Source: an uncultured Bacteroidota bacterium (lineage in GTDB: Bacteria > Bacteroidota > Bacteroidia > Flavobacteriales > Flavobacteriaceae). From it: 64,000 nucleotides of DNA. The notes beneath the pieces were generated by a model. That model was not told the origin of the DNA, made no database searches, and was given only the letters and a program-made list of their open reading frames with translations. Position numbers and translations under genes: made by a program. The stretch covers positions 1 to 64,000 of the forward strand of contig CACEKL010000004.1 in assembly GCA_902560025.1 (NCBI GenBank), given 5' to 3'. Position 1 is the stretch's first letter. Every line of letters begins with the position of its first letter. Below, one piece after another: positions 14,984 to 23,275 of the stretch.

Positions 14984-17079
14984 TTATCAAGATCATTAAT
15001 TAGTTTATTCATCTTTAAATTTAATGAGCTTACAGCCTCCGAGTATCTAGAATCCCACTCTTCTAGCCTATCTGAAGCTTTTAATGCTATTTCATATTCT
15101 AATCCTGGTAAAATCCATGCAGCATATCCACTAAATGGATCTGACGAGGCATAAAGAGATCTATACCATGAACCAAAATACATACCCCTTTCTGATATGA
15201 AACTTTTTTCTAAACCAATCAATTGTTGATTTAAGTTTGAAAGATCTTTTTTTGAAAAATCCCCCTCTGCTAAATAAGACTTTATTTTTTGAGTTAGCTT
15301 TTCTGATGTTTGTTCAAGAGATTGAATTGCGTTAGAAGTAATGTTAAACCCATCAAAATCTTTATCATATAAATTAATTTTACTTTCTGCATTTGAAATA
15401 TGCATTTTTAAATCTGATGCATAACGATTTAAGTTATATGGAATAAGATCTCCATTAGCCATTCTAAGAGCCATAAGTCCTGCTACATGCTCTACCATAG
15501 AGCCCATTTGAAATTCTGGATCTACAAATCTTTCATAGAACCTAAAGCTATCATAGTTAGAGTGATAAACATTTGGTCCACCTGCTCCCCCACTCATGGA
15601 AGGAACACCAACATGCATATAAAAAGCAATATGATCTGAACCACCTCCTAAATTTCCAATTGGAGGTTCATCTTGGTTGTTTCTGTTCCAGAATTCATAT
15701 AATGTTTGATCTGTATATGGATATTTTACATCTTTTGAAGCTTCTACCAATAGTTTTTTTAGTGTCGGAGCAGATGAAGCTCCAAAACCTTTTCCGGATA
15801 CAGCTCCATCAAAGTTCATATAAACAACACCCTTAGCGTTTAATTCATCCCTCATTTGTTCTACCCATTCAGTTGAACCTATAACACCATGCTCTTCTGC
15901 ATCCCAGTGACCAATTAGGATTGATCTTTTTGGTGCATATCCTTCATCTTTCAATTTACCTAGTGTTTCACTTAAGCTAAGAAGCATAGCTGTTCCACTA
16001 CTTGGATCTGTTGCTCCAAAACCCCATGAATCAAGGTGACAACCTAGAATAATCCATTCATCTGGAAATTCACTTCCATTTAGCATTCCAATTACATTTG
16101 TTGCACGTACAAAGTCTATTTTTTGATCAACTTTTAACCTAACTGTTAGAGAAGAGCCTCCTTCAAGTCTATAAGTAAATGGAAGCCCCCCTTGCCATGA
16201 AGAAGGAACTGGATTTCCTTTCATTTGACCTAATATTTTTTGTGCTTCACCGTATCCTATAGGGGTAACTGGTATTGTATGTAATTGAGCATCTTTTGGA
16301 TCTAATCTCTTAATCTTCTTTTTACCATCTAAGGGTAATGCAGGCTCAAATGGAGTTAATGGATCACCTGTAAAGTCTGTTGTTAATAATGACCCTCTTT
16401 GGATGGTAGATGAATTATAAAATGGACCTTCTGGATATACTAGTCCTCTTGTAAAACCACTGTCTTTTGGGTCAGTATAAATAATTAAGCCAGCAGCACC
16501 ATTTGCCTCTGCAAATTTGGCTTTAAAACCTCTAAAGTTTCCACCATATCTTGCTATTACGATTTTTCCCTTAACTTCTACTCCAAGTTCTTTTAACTGT
16601 TCAAAATCTTGCTTTCTACCATAATTAGCATAAACAACTTCTGCAGTTACATCCCCACTTCCAGAAAAAGCATTCCAACCTTTCCATAGTTCAGGATCCT
16701 CTGTAAATGAATCACCTGGAATTACATCTTCCTTTTGATTTAAAACATCTCTGGAGGGTGTAACAATCTCTATAAGTGATTCACCCGGCTTATTTGGAAG
16801 GTATACATCATATGGGTAATTAGTTACTTTGAAACCTGCATCATCCATAATCTGCCCTATGTATCTGATGACTTCAGCATTTCCCTCACTTCCTACAACA
16901 TGAGGTCTTTCAGTAAGTTTTTTTAAATGTTTTTTAAATGAAGATTTATCTATTTTTTTAGAAAATATTTCTTCTGCCTTAACTTGTTTATTCCAAGAAC
17001 CCGAAGAGTAACCTTCGTATTGTGAATATGAAAACTGAATTGCAAAAAAAGCAATTAAGAGGGGTAAAAAATTTCTCAT
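14980..17079 (-). CDS. M28 family carboxypeptidase (glutamate carboxypeptidase II-like)
   Basis: A 699-residue secreted enzyme with a signal peptide ending FSYSQ. The order is: N-terminal part, PA domain (GKIVIARYGGNFRGFKAKFA), M28 zinc peptidase, and a helical TFR-dimer-like C-terminus. Di-zinc and catalytic residues are visible: H348 in GCHLDSWGFGATDP, E395-E396 in DAEEHGVIG, D482 in GGGSDH and H506 in VYHSNYDSF. The length is close to that of mammalian GCPII/PSMA, and bacterial homologues remove C-terminal residues from peptides. It follows a small secreted protein (17098) and is coupled to two small genes downstream. Confidence 0.92.
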   Translation of the reverse strand: MRNFLPLLIAFFAIQFSYSQYEGYSSGSWNKQVKAEEIFSKKIDKSSFKKHLKKLTERPHVVGSEGNAEVIRYIGQIMDDAGFKVTNYPYDVYLPNKPGESLIEIVTPSRDVLNQKEDVIPGDSFTEDPELWKGWNAFSGSGDVTAEVVYANYGRKQDFEQLKELGVEVKGKIVIARYGGNFRGFKAKFAEANGAAGLIIYTDPKDSGFTRGLVYPEGPFYNSSTIQRGSLLTTDFTGDPLTPFEPALPLDGKKKIKRLDPKDAQLHTIPVTPIGYGEAQKILGQMKGNPVPSSWQGGLPFTYRLEGGSSLTVRLKVDQKIDFVRATNVIGMLNGSEFPDEWIILGCHLDSWGFGATDPSSGTAMLLSLSETLGKLKDEGYAPKRSILIGHWDAEEHGVIGSTEWVEQMRDELNAKGVVYMNFDGAVSGKGFGASSAPTLKKLLVEASKDVKYPYTDQTLYEFWNRNNQDEPPIGNLGGGSDHIAFYMHVGVPSMSGGAGGPNVYHSNYDSFRFYERFVDPEFQMGSMVEHVAGLMALRMANGDLIPYNLNRYASDLKMHISNAESKINLYDKDFDGFNITSNAIQSLEQTSEKLTQKIKSYLAEGDFSKKDLSNLNQQLIGLEKSFISERGMYFGSWYRSLYASSDPFSGYAAWILPGLEYEIALKASDRLEEWDSRYSEAVSSLNLKMNKLINDLDK

Positions 17080-17097
17080 TGTATTATTAATTTATGT

Positions 17098-17448
17098 TTA
17101 ATCTATTCTGGTTATTTGCATCTGTAGTTCAACTGTTTCACCATTGACAATCAAAAATTGGTCAAGAAAAGTTTTTCTACCATCACTATATAAAGTATAA
17201 TAGGATTCTTCAACTGGAGATTCTATCTCTGGATAAATATATTTTTTATTATCAATCTCCTCTGTTTTTAAGATTTTAAGAGATAAAGGAGGACGTCTTC
17301 TATATGTAAATGAGATTGAATCATTAGCTATCATAACCTTAGAGTTAAAAAGTCTAACATTAAAACCGTTTAACTTTGTTATTTTGTATTCTTGACTTTG
17401 AGAAAAACTAGTAATAAATATTGCTAATAAAATAAGAACATTCCTCAT
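17098..17448 (-). CDS. Secreted protein of unknown function, 116 residues
   Basis: Signal peptide of about 18 residues ending in FSQSQ, then a beta-rich domain (FNVRLFNSKVMIANDSIS, YYTLYSDGRKTFLDQF). It precedes the M28 peptidase by 18 bases and probably shares its transcript. It could be an accessory or inhibitor, but there is no motif evidence. Confidence 0.6.
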   Translation of the reverse strand: MRNVLILLAIFITSFSQSQEYKITKLNGFNVRLFNSKVMIANDSISFTYRRRPPLSLKILKTEEIDNKKYIYPEIESPVEESYYTLYSDGRKTFLDQFLIVNGETVELQMQITRID

Positions 17449-17485
17449 GTCACTAATTTAATAATTTTTAAATTGCCTATTATAA

Positions 17486-17914
17486 ATGAGAACAAGATTT
17501 AAAGTAATTCTGATAATATTCTTATGTATTGGTATTTATATGTTTAGTAAATATGATATCGTTAATACCGAAACAATTAATTCAGATGAAAATATTGGTA
17601 ATATTTCAATACTTGAATATCCTACTTATGAAGAATTTAAGAGATGGGTAAAAATTGATTCTCAATACATAAGGGTAAATTCTGCGAGGAGATACTTTGA
17701 GAATTTTACATCTGATGATTTTTTTACTTTAGAAAGTAATAAAAATAAATTCAAAGAAATCACTTGGTTAAAAATGACTGAATACCAAAAAAGGTATTCA
17801 GAGCTAACAGACTTATATAAAACTTATGAGACAGAGTATATTGACTCACTTATCTTCACTGAATATCCTGAAATTAAGGAGCTTTTAGACGATATCTTTA
17901 AATTGAACTATTAA
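17486..17914 (+). CDS. Membrane-anchored helical protein of unknown function
   Basis: 142 residues with one N-terminal transmembrane segment (about 7-22) and an extracytoplasmic helical part rich in Tyr, Glu and Lys. It is divergent from the 17448 operon, with 37 bases between the starts, and converges on the tiny-gene operon at 17917. No family was recognised. Confidence 0.6.
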   Translation: MRTRFKVILIIFLCIGIYMFSKYDIVNTETINSDENIGNISILEYPTYEEFKRWVKIDSQYIRVNSARRYFENFTSDDFFTLESNKNKFKEITWLKMTEYQKRYSELTDLYKTYETEYIDSLIFTEYPEIKELLDDIFKLNY

Positions 17915-17916
17915 AT

Positions 17917-18099
17917 TCAATTGTATACGTTAACTACTAACCAGGTTAAAAGACAAAATAATAATAGGAAAATCAGCCAGGTGAAAATTTTATTAATCTT
18001 TATTTTTTTAGAATAGTTTAACCATAGAAAAGGAATTGCTACAGATACACATAGGACGACACCAAGAAAAACTAAATCAAAAAACTCCTTAAGGCTCAT
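17917..18099 (-). CDS. Small two-helix membrane protein, 60 residues
   Basis: Two hydrophobic helices (about residues 8-27 and 38-57) joined by a basic loop (YSKKIKINK). It is the last gene of a five-gene minus-strand operon starting at 19202. No family was recognised. Confidence 0.6.
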   Translation of the reverse strand: MSLKEFFDLVFLGVVLCVSVAIPFLWLNYSKKIKINKIFTWLIFLLLFCLLTWLVVNVYN

Positions 18100-18107
18100 A
18101 TATCAAA

Positions 18108-18302
18108 TTACAAAATACCCATTAAATAAAGCGTAATTGCTATTACAATAAATATTATAAAACTAATTATTGAATTTTTATTAAAATCTGAATTGAAGGT
18201 CCCGCACTTAGGGCAATGATCCCCAAAAGGTCTAAATTTACCAAAACCTGCAGTTGGATGAGGAAGATCATACATTTCAAGACATTCTTTACACTGTTTC
18301 AT
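18108..18302 (-). CDS. Zinc-ribbon membrane protein, 64 residues
   Basis: Two CxxC knuckles (C4/C7 in CKEC and C30/C33 in CPKC) form a probable zinc ribbon, followed by one C-terminal transmembrane helix (about 44-63). Its start overlaps the previous gene's stop by four bases. Small tail-anchored zinc ribbons are common, with mostly unknown roles. Confidence 0.7.
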   Translation of the reverse strand: MKQCKECLEMYDLPHPTAGFGKFRPFGDHCPKCGTFNSDFNKNSIISFIIFIVIAITLYLMGIL

Positions 18303-18625
18303 TTAATTTTTTTAAATCTATTACTATTGCCATAAACTGCTAAATAAATTACAGGAATTGTTATAGCAATAGTCCAAACCCATATTGTAGTTATTTCGTC
18401 TAAAATTAAAGATGAAATAAAATAAATTAATACACTGTAAATCCCAAGGTTTTTAAAAAAAGGCTTAAAAAATTTAAGATACTCGTCAATGTCAAACTTT
18501 TCCCTTTCAGCTTTTGACATGGTATTATATCCAGCTAAAAGAATTTTAGCATTTTCCTTGTTAGTATAATTACCTATTAAGTAATTAAGAACTCCAACAC
18601 CTATAACCACAAAGTCTAATTCCAT
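18299..18625 (-). CDS. DUF3784-like membrane protein
   Basis: 108 residues with three hydrophobic segments. The stretch AKILLAGYNTMSKAEREKFD after the first helix is the DUF3784 signature (loop with GYN plus an acidic helix), and the two remaining helices follow. It overlaps both neighbours (1 and 4 bases). The function of the family is unknown. Confidence 0.7.
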   Translation of the reverse strand: MELDFVVIGVGVLNYLIGNYTNKENAKILLAGYNTMSKAEREKFDIDEYLKFFKPFFKNLGIYSVLIYFISSLILDEITTIWVWTIAITIPVIYLAVYGNSNRFKKIK

Positions 18626-18834
18626 TATTTATTTAATCTAGTTAAAAAAATATCGTCGTGTAATTTCTTAATATTCGAAGATACATATGTTTTAAGCATA
18701 AAAGGAAATATTGCATGTAAGATAGCTGCAAAACCCCATAAAATTAATTTTAAGCCAACTTTAATAGCAAAAAGCATGTGCTTAAAATAAGACTCACCAA
18801 CCGAATTTGGGTGATCTGTAAATATATTTTTCAT
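18625..18834 (-). CDS. DUF6356-like small membrane protein
   Basis: 69 residues starting MKNIFTDHPNSVGESYFKHM, then a hydrophobic part with GFAAILHAIFPFM. The FTDHPxSVGEsYxxH start and the HAxxPF helix match the small family I know as DUF6356. It starts two bases after the ACT protein stop and overlaps the DUF3784-like gene by one base. Confidence 0.7.
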   Translation of the reverse strand: MKNIFTDHPNSVGESYFKHMLFAIKVGLKLILWGFAAILHAIFPFMLKTYVSSNIKKLHDDIFLTRLNK

Positions 18835-18836
18835 AG

Positions 18837-19202
18837 TTAAAACTTTAGTTTGTTCAAAATATCAAAAGCAAGTTCCTTATCCTTATAATTTACAAAAATA
18901 TGATCATGGTTATAACCAGCTATAACATTACAACTTATATTATTGGCTGATAAGGCTTTAGAAAAAATAGAGGTCAAACCTACTGAGTCTAGAGAAGAAT
19001 ATAATTCTAATGATATCCAAGCAGCAATAAAGTCATATGACATACCGTATTTATTTGCAAATTCTTTTTTTAAAATTAAACTGTATTTACCATCTTCTTT
19101 AAATGAACATAAAATATCTTCTTCATTTATTCCATGAATGCTATCAGTTAAAACGAATACATATTCGCCTTTATTTAGTTTAGGTTTTAAAAATTTATTC
19201 AT
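18837..19202 (-). CDS. ACT-domain protein (COG3602 type)
   Basis: 121 residues with two ACT-like halves. The second contains AAWISLELYSSLDSVGLTS and ISCNVIAGYNHDHIFV, the hallmark of the COG3602 ACT_7 family, which is thought to sense amino acids. It is the first gene of the five-gene operon of small proteins, so it may name the operon's regulatory theme, but this is inference. Confidence 0.8.
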   Translation of the reverse strand: MNKFLKPKLNKGEYVFVLTDSIHGINEEDILCSFKEDGKYSLILKKEFANKYGMSYDFIAAWISLELYSSLDSVGLTSIFSKALSANNISCNVIAGYNHDHIFVNYKDKELAFDILNKLKF

Positions 19203-19319
19203 ATTTCAATGATATAAAATTATTTGATTTTTTTTTAAATTTAAGTATGAGATACTATTTCATTATTGGATATATTTTTATTCTTATATACTGGATTTAC
19301 ACTAAGCTCAAAAGAAAAA

Positions 19320-19580
19320 ATGAAGTATAAAATAATTGAGACAGAAAAGGGCCAAAGAGAAAAAGTGTATAAGGGTAACACTATGCTATATAAAAAGACA
19401 AAGATTGAGCATGACTCAAATATCACTGAGTATGAAATGGTAGTTACATATTATGAAGCAAATATTGAATTTGGAGTATTCAAGAAAAATGAAATAGTTA
19501 AAGATGAAGAATTAATAAAATTTCTTGAAGATGTTTTTTTGGATTACATGCTTAACAATTCTATTCCATCTTTAGATTAA
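19320..19580 (+). CDS. Small protein of unknown function, 86 residues
   Basis: The ATG at 19320 (MKYKIIETEKGQREKV) was preferred over 19266, because the extra 18 residues look like untranslated AT-rich DNA and not a good signal peptide. The product is beta-alpha in character (a YEMVVTYYEANIEFGVF strand pair, then an acidic helix LIKFLEDVFLDYML). It converges with the 19577 gene with a 4-base overlap. Confidence 0.5.
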   Translation: MKYKIIETEKGQREKVYKGNTMLYKKTKIEHDSNITEYEMVVTYYEANIEFGVFKKNEIVKDEELIKFLEDVFLDYMLNNSIPSLD

Positions 19581-19798
19581 ATATTATTGTCTTTTCTCCA
19601 CTGTTCATATTTTATATAAACTTCTTCATCAGTGGTAATTCCATGTATATCTTTTTCTCCGAAGCCTAGATCGGCTATTTTTTTTGTTATTTCAAATATC
19701 TTTTTCATTGTTTCTTTTCTATTATCTACACCTTTTGTATCTATATGGTTATCTAATGATAGTAGATATTCAAACTTTAGTTTATCTGGAATTTCCAT
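19577..19798 (-). CDS. Small helical protein of unknown function, 73 residues
   Basis: The start at 19798 (MEIPDKLKFEYLLSL) was chosen because upstream codons to 19894 lie inside the esterase gene in another frame. It starts 7 bases after the esterase stop on the same strand. Soluble and charged (ETMKKIFEITKKIADLGF), no family recognised. Confidence 0.55.
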   Translation of the reverse strand: MEIPDKLKFEYLLSLDNHIDTKGVDNRKETMKKIFEITKKIADLGFGEKDIHGITTDEEVYIKYEQWRKDNNI

Positions 19799-19805
19799 TG
19801 TATAA

Positions 19806-20759
19806 TTATTTTGAATGTTTTGAAAAAAAGTCCCATAGCAAGGTACTTGTTTTAAAGTTATCATCAGAGCTGTAGTCCCACCAATGCCCACCATTAATTA
19901 TCTTATAATGTACAACTTCACTATTGTTTTCATCTGATTCATAAGTATATTTTTCAAAATTTACATTTACAGATGTATTGTTAAACTCTGAGTATATTGA
20001 AGTGCTTCCTAAGTTTTCTATAAGCTCATCATTATTAGATCTATTATGAGATTTCCAAAAATCTAAAACTTCTTCAACACTTTTGAATTCACCCTCATTA
20101 TAACCATTATATCCAACTACCCCATCTGATGTTCCATGAATTTTCAATATTGGAATTGGTGAAGACGGATTACAGCTATTAAATGTTTCATTGAGCATTG
20201 TTCCAGCAACATCCCCAATAGCAGCAATAATGTTTTCCGTATTGCAAGCTAAAAAATGAGAGAACATTCCACCATTAGAATATCCAATTACATAGACTCT
20301 ATTAAGGTCAATCAAATTATCTTGATTTATTTTATCTAATAATTTCTTAAAGAAGCCTAAATCATCTGTACTACTTTTATTTACAAACGATCTTGATGAT
20401 GAACTTGGAGGTGCAGCATTCCAGTGAGAAGCTCCTGCTGGAAGGTTAGATCCTTGAGGATAGACTAAAATCACCCCATTATTATCTGCAATTTCAACCA
20501 AATCAGTTTGATTAAAAAATTGCTCTGCTTGACCTAGATATCCATGGAAGTTAAAAATTACAGGAAGGTTTTGACGATTATCTAAATTATTTGGAATGTA
20601 TAATAAGTACTCTCTAGTTAACCCATCATGCTTAATATAATTAGTTGAAAGACCTTCATAGAAAGCAAAACCGGAGTAATTATCTTTTGATTTATTATCT
20701 ACTTCAGATTTAGAACAGCTAATTATTATTAATAAAATAACAATAAATGTCTTCTTCAT
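19806..20759 (-). CDS. PHB depolymerase/LpqC-like esterase lipoprotein
   Basis: 317 residues, lipobox IIISC. Alpha/beta hydrolase with the oxyanion region FNFHGYLG, a YPQGSN strand, nucleophile elbow G-Y-S161-N-G-G, acid in KIHGTSDGVV and catalytic His in INGGHWWDYS. This is the same family as 11231-12217, but nearer the LpqC type. It probably hydrolyses carbohydrate-linked or polyhydroxyalkanoate esters outside the cytoplasm. A small unknown gene follows on the same strand. Confidence 0.85.
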   Translation of the reverse strand: MKKTFIVILLIIISCSKSEVDNKSKDNYSGFAFYEGLSTNYIKHDGLTREYLLYIPNNLDNRQNLPVIFNFHGYLGQAEQFFNQTDLVEIADNNGVILVYPQGSNLPAGASHWNAAPPSSSSRSFVNKSSTDDLGFFKKLLDKINQDNLIDLNRVYVIGYSNGGMFSHFLACNTENIIAAIGDVAGTMLNETFNSCNPSSPIPILKIHGTSDGVVGYNGYNEGEFKSVEEVLDFWKSHNRSNNDELIENLGSTSIYSEFNNTSVNVNFEKYTYESDENNSEVVHYKIINGGHWWDYSSDDNFKTSTLLWDFFSKHSK

Positions 20760-20848
20760 TGAAATAAAAATAATAACTAAAATTTAAAGTGCCTCAGAAC
20801 CTAATTATAATAATTCATATATTTAAACTTACTTTAAATCAATTCAAT

Positions 20849-21346
20849 ATGAAAAAATTCTATTTTATACTACTTTCAGTAATTCTTGTTTCTTGTCAAG
20901 ACACTGCAAATCAAAATCCTTGGAATGGTGTAGTAACTTCAGATGACGAAAAAACACAAATTGTTCAAAATCTGGCAAAAGCGTACACTGAAGGAAATTT
21001 TGAAGCTGCTAATGAGTATTTTACAGAAGATGGTAAGCATTTCTTTAATACTATTGAATATAGTACTCAAGAGATTATTGATGGTTATAATTTTCATTCA
21101 GTTCTCTGGGATTCTATTCAACATGTAGATCCTGCAGTATTAACTGTTACTTTTAACAACGGAACAACATATACTAATCAGTGGGCTGATTGGTCTGGTG
21201 TTTCAAGAACTACAGGTGAAAAAGCAGAATCAACATTTCATTGCTGGTGGCAATGGGAAAATGATAAAATCATTTCTACAAAGTGTTATATTGACTCACC
21301 TCTTATAACCAATGAAATTGCTGTTTACGAAGCCGCAAACAATTAA
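20849..21346 (+). CDS. NTF2-like (SnoaL-type) lipoprotein
   Basis: 165 residues from the ATG at 20849, where a signal peptide begins (MKKFYFILLSVILVSC, lipobox). The start at 20789 was rejected because it would bury the signal peptide. The mature chain has the NTF2 pattern: a helix NLAKAYTEGNFEAANEYFTEDG and strands with FHCWWQWENDKIISTKCYID. It is one of four exported NTF2-like proteins here. A terminator follows at 21351. Confidence 0.7.
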   Translation: MKKFYFILLSVILVSCQDTANQNPWNGVVTSDDEKTQIVQNLAKAYTEGNFEAANEYFTEDGKHFFNTIEYSTQEIIDGYNFHSVLWDSIQHVDPAVLTVTFNNGTTYTNQWADWSGVSRTTGEKAESTFHCWWQWENDKIISTKCYIDSPLITNEIAVYEAANN

Positions 21347-21350
21347 AACA

Positions 21351-21379
21351 AAAGCCCTCACAAGAGGGCTTTCTTTTTA
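21351..21379 (+). terminator. Rho-independent terminator
   Basis: Stem AAAGCCCTC/GAGGGCTTT with a 4-base loop, then CTTTTT. It lies between convergent genes and may serve both. Confidence 0.85.
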
Positions 21380-21387
21380 CAGATAAT

Positions 21388-22362
21388 TCACTTAATAAGC
21401 ATTTCATATTTTCCAGCTACTTCAATACCTGCAGATTTACCTGTATCATCTAATAATACTATCTTTTTTCTTTTATCGAATAATTCTACCTCGATACTAG
21501 CTCTCATACTTTCATCAATTCTACCATCCATAAATCCAGATATAGGAGCAGCAAGTGTAGTTGCTTTTTCTCTATGAGCAAGAATTCTCAGTAAATATGA
21601 GCTATTCTCCATTTCAATTTTAACTTTATCGATAGATATTTCACACTTATTTACTTTAGTGCTATTATATGTTGTGAACTCAATTAACTTATCATCAATT
21701 AATACACCTGCAATATGACCAATAAAAGAACTTCTCATCCAAGGTATGATTGCAATTGATGATTTTAAAGAAATATTGGAATTTGAAAAATGATTACTCT
21801 GCATCCATATATAAGCTTTGGGAAATGAATATCCCCAATCTTTTTCTATGTAACCTTTTCCTTTGTTAAAAGAAATATCTTCATTATTATAGTTTAAAGA
21901 TCCTAAAATATCATGATTCATACTTACAATACCATGGTAACATTCCATGAATGGGATAAATGAATATGGCCCCATAATCCCGGGTGACAGAAAAGAATTT
22001 GACCATGGAGACAAATTTCTAAATTTTAGATCTCCTTTTATTTCTGGTAAATCAAGTGAAATTTCATCTCTACTAAAATAATTCTTACCTATTTTAAGAC
22101 TATGTCTCCTAGGTGTAGGTTTAAATTCTTCAGCTTTAAATTTATGGTATTTTGCAATATTATTAATGCCATCTAAAACCTGAATGAAGGATTGTTTATT
22201 TCCATTTTCATCCATTGCAATGCCTGGTATAATAGCAAAAGCAGAAGTTTGGGACTCATTTACAATTTTGTAATACCATCCTTCAAAAAATTTTTTACTC
22301 CTACCCCATCCATGATAAACATGAGGATTCCAAATTGCATGAATTCTATGGAATTGATTCAT
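21388..22362 (-). CDS. Tocopherol cyclase family protein
   Basis: 324 residues. FFEGWYYKIVNE near the start and GKGYIEKDWGYSFPKAYIWMQ in the middle are the signature of PF14249 (tocopherol cyclase, VTE1). Non-photosynthetic bacteria carry homologues with unknown substrates, and no other tocopherol gene is seen here. There is no signal peptide. It is divergent from the plug-only lipoprotein, with 36 bases between the starts. The assignment to the family is firm; the reaction is not. Confidence 0.88.
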   Translation of the reverse strand: MNQFHRIHAIWNPHVYHGWGRSKKFFEGWYYKIVNESQTSAFAIIPGIAMDENGNKQSFIQVLDGINNIAKYHKFKAEEFKPTPRRHSLKIGKNYFSRDEISLDLPEIKGDLKFRNLSPWSNSFLSPGIMGPYSFIPFMECYHGIVSMNHDILGSLNYNNEDISFNKGKGYIEKDWGYSFPKAYIWMQSNHFSNSNISLKSSIAIIPWMRSSFIGHIAGVLIDDKLIEFTTYNSTKVNKCEISIDKVKIEMENSSYLLRILAHREKATTLAAPISGFMDGRIDESMRASIEVELFDKRKKIVLLDDTGKSAGIEVAGKYEMLIK

Positions 22363-22398
22363 TTTATATATATTTATGTATACCTCAATTTAATCAAA

Positions 22399-22701
22399 AT
22401 GCTAAAAGAAAAAATTCATTCAAGTGTTAAAGTAATAATTTACAGCTTAACCAATTTATTTTTAATACTTGCATGTGAAATTGGAACAAACAATGAATCC
22501 TTAAACTTAAGATCAAATTTCTCTAGTGAAGACCCGCTAATAATAATTGATGGACAAGAGGTGATTAATAGAAACATTATCGATAGTTTAAACCCAGAAG
22601 AAATTGAGAGCGTGGATGTGCTAAAGGATAGTGCTGCATACATTAAATATGGAGATAAAGGAAAAAATGGAGTAATTGAAATTATTACTAAAAATGAGTA
22701 A
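22399..22701 (+). CDS. TonB-plug-like lipoprotein without a barrel
   Basis: 100 residues from the ATG at 22399 (MLKEKIHSSVK). A hydrophobic segment ends in LILAC (lipobox). The rest resembles a TonB-dependent receptor plug: PLIIIDGQEV, then LNPEEIESVDVLKDSAA, then YGDKGKNGVIEIITK. In SusC-type receptors this plug is followed by a barrel; here the chain stops. Earlier starts in frame (from 22192) overlap the divergent gene and were rejected. Its stop overlaps the isochorismatase start by 8 bases. Confidence 0.7.
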   Translation: MLKEKIHSSVKVIIYSLTNLFLILACEIGTNNESLNLRSNFSSEDPLIIIDGQEVINRNIIDSLNPEEIESVDVLKDSAAYIKYGDKGKNGVIEIITKNE

Positions 22702-23266
22702 ACTTTTAAATAAAAAACCTGCGCTACTTTTAGTAGATATTCAAAAAGCATTTTTAGACAAGGATTATCCTGGAAATAAAAGAAACAATCTTGACGCGGA
22801 GTTAATCTGCGGAAAAATTTTAAAAAAATGGAGAGAGCTTGGTTTGAAAGTAATTCATGTACGACATAGCTCAACTAACCCGGAGTCTATGCTTCATGAA
22901 TCAAAACCTGGATTTGAATTCAACGATCATGTGAAACCAATAAATGATGAAATGGTACTGACAAAAAAAGTGAACAGTGCATTTATAGGTACTGGTTTAA
23001 ATGAGATATTAAAAAAATCAAAAATTGAAACTATAGTAATTGTTGGGATGACAACAAATCATTGCATATCAACAACAGTTAGAATGTCCGGTAATCTGGG
23101 ATATGAAACTTATTTAATCTCAGATTCAACAGCATGCTACAATACTATAGGTTTAGATGGAAAAGAAATTGACTGTAATGTGATATTTAACTCAGCAATG
23201 GCAAGCTTGAAAAATGAGTTTGCAGAGATTATAAGTTCAAAAGAACTTTTTAGTTTAGTAACTTAA
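22694..23266 (+). CDS. Isochorismatase-family cysteine hydrolase
   Basis: 190 residues from the ATG at 22694, which overlaps the previous stop. The triad is visible: D15 in LLLVDIQKAF, a Lys at 91/92 in LTKKVNSAF, and nucleophile C124 in MTTNHCISTTVR. The family covers nicotinamidases, isochorismatases and N-carbamoyl hydrolases; no specific substrate motif stands out. It is coupled to the plug-like lipoprotein upstream, an odd pairing of a cytoplasmic enzyme with an exported protein. Confidence 0.87.
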   Translation: MSKLLNKKPALLLVDIQKAFLDKDYPGNKRNNLDAELICGKILKKWRELGLKVIHVRHSSTNPESMLHESKPGFEFNDHVKPINDEMVLTKKVNSAFIGTGLNEILKKSKIETIVIVGMTTNHCISTTVRMSGNLGYETYLISDSTACYNTIGLDGKEIDCNVIFNSAMASLKNEFAEIISSKELFSLVT

Positions 23267-23275
23267 TTTTTAAGA

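Noticed and set aside
19799..19894. N-terminal extension of the 73-residue protein
   Set aside because: It overlaps the esterase gene on the same strand in a different frame; the ATG at 19798 is more natural.
20789..20848. Earlier in-frame start of the NTF2-like lipoprotein
   Set aside because: It would add 20 residues before a clear lipoprotein signal peptide that begins at 20849.
22192..22398. Long N-terminal extension of the plug-like protein
   Set aside because: It runs through the divergent tocopherol-cyclase gene; the ATG at 22399 gives a proper signal peptide.
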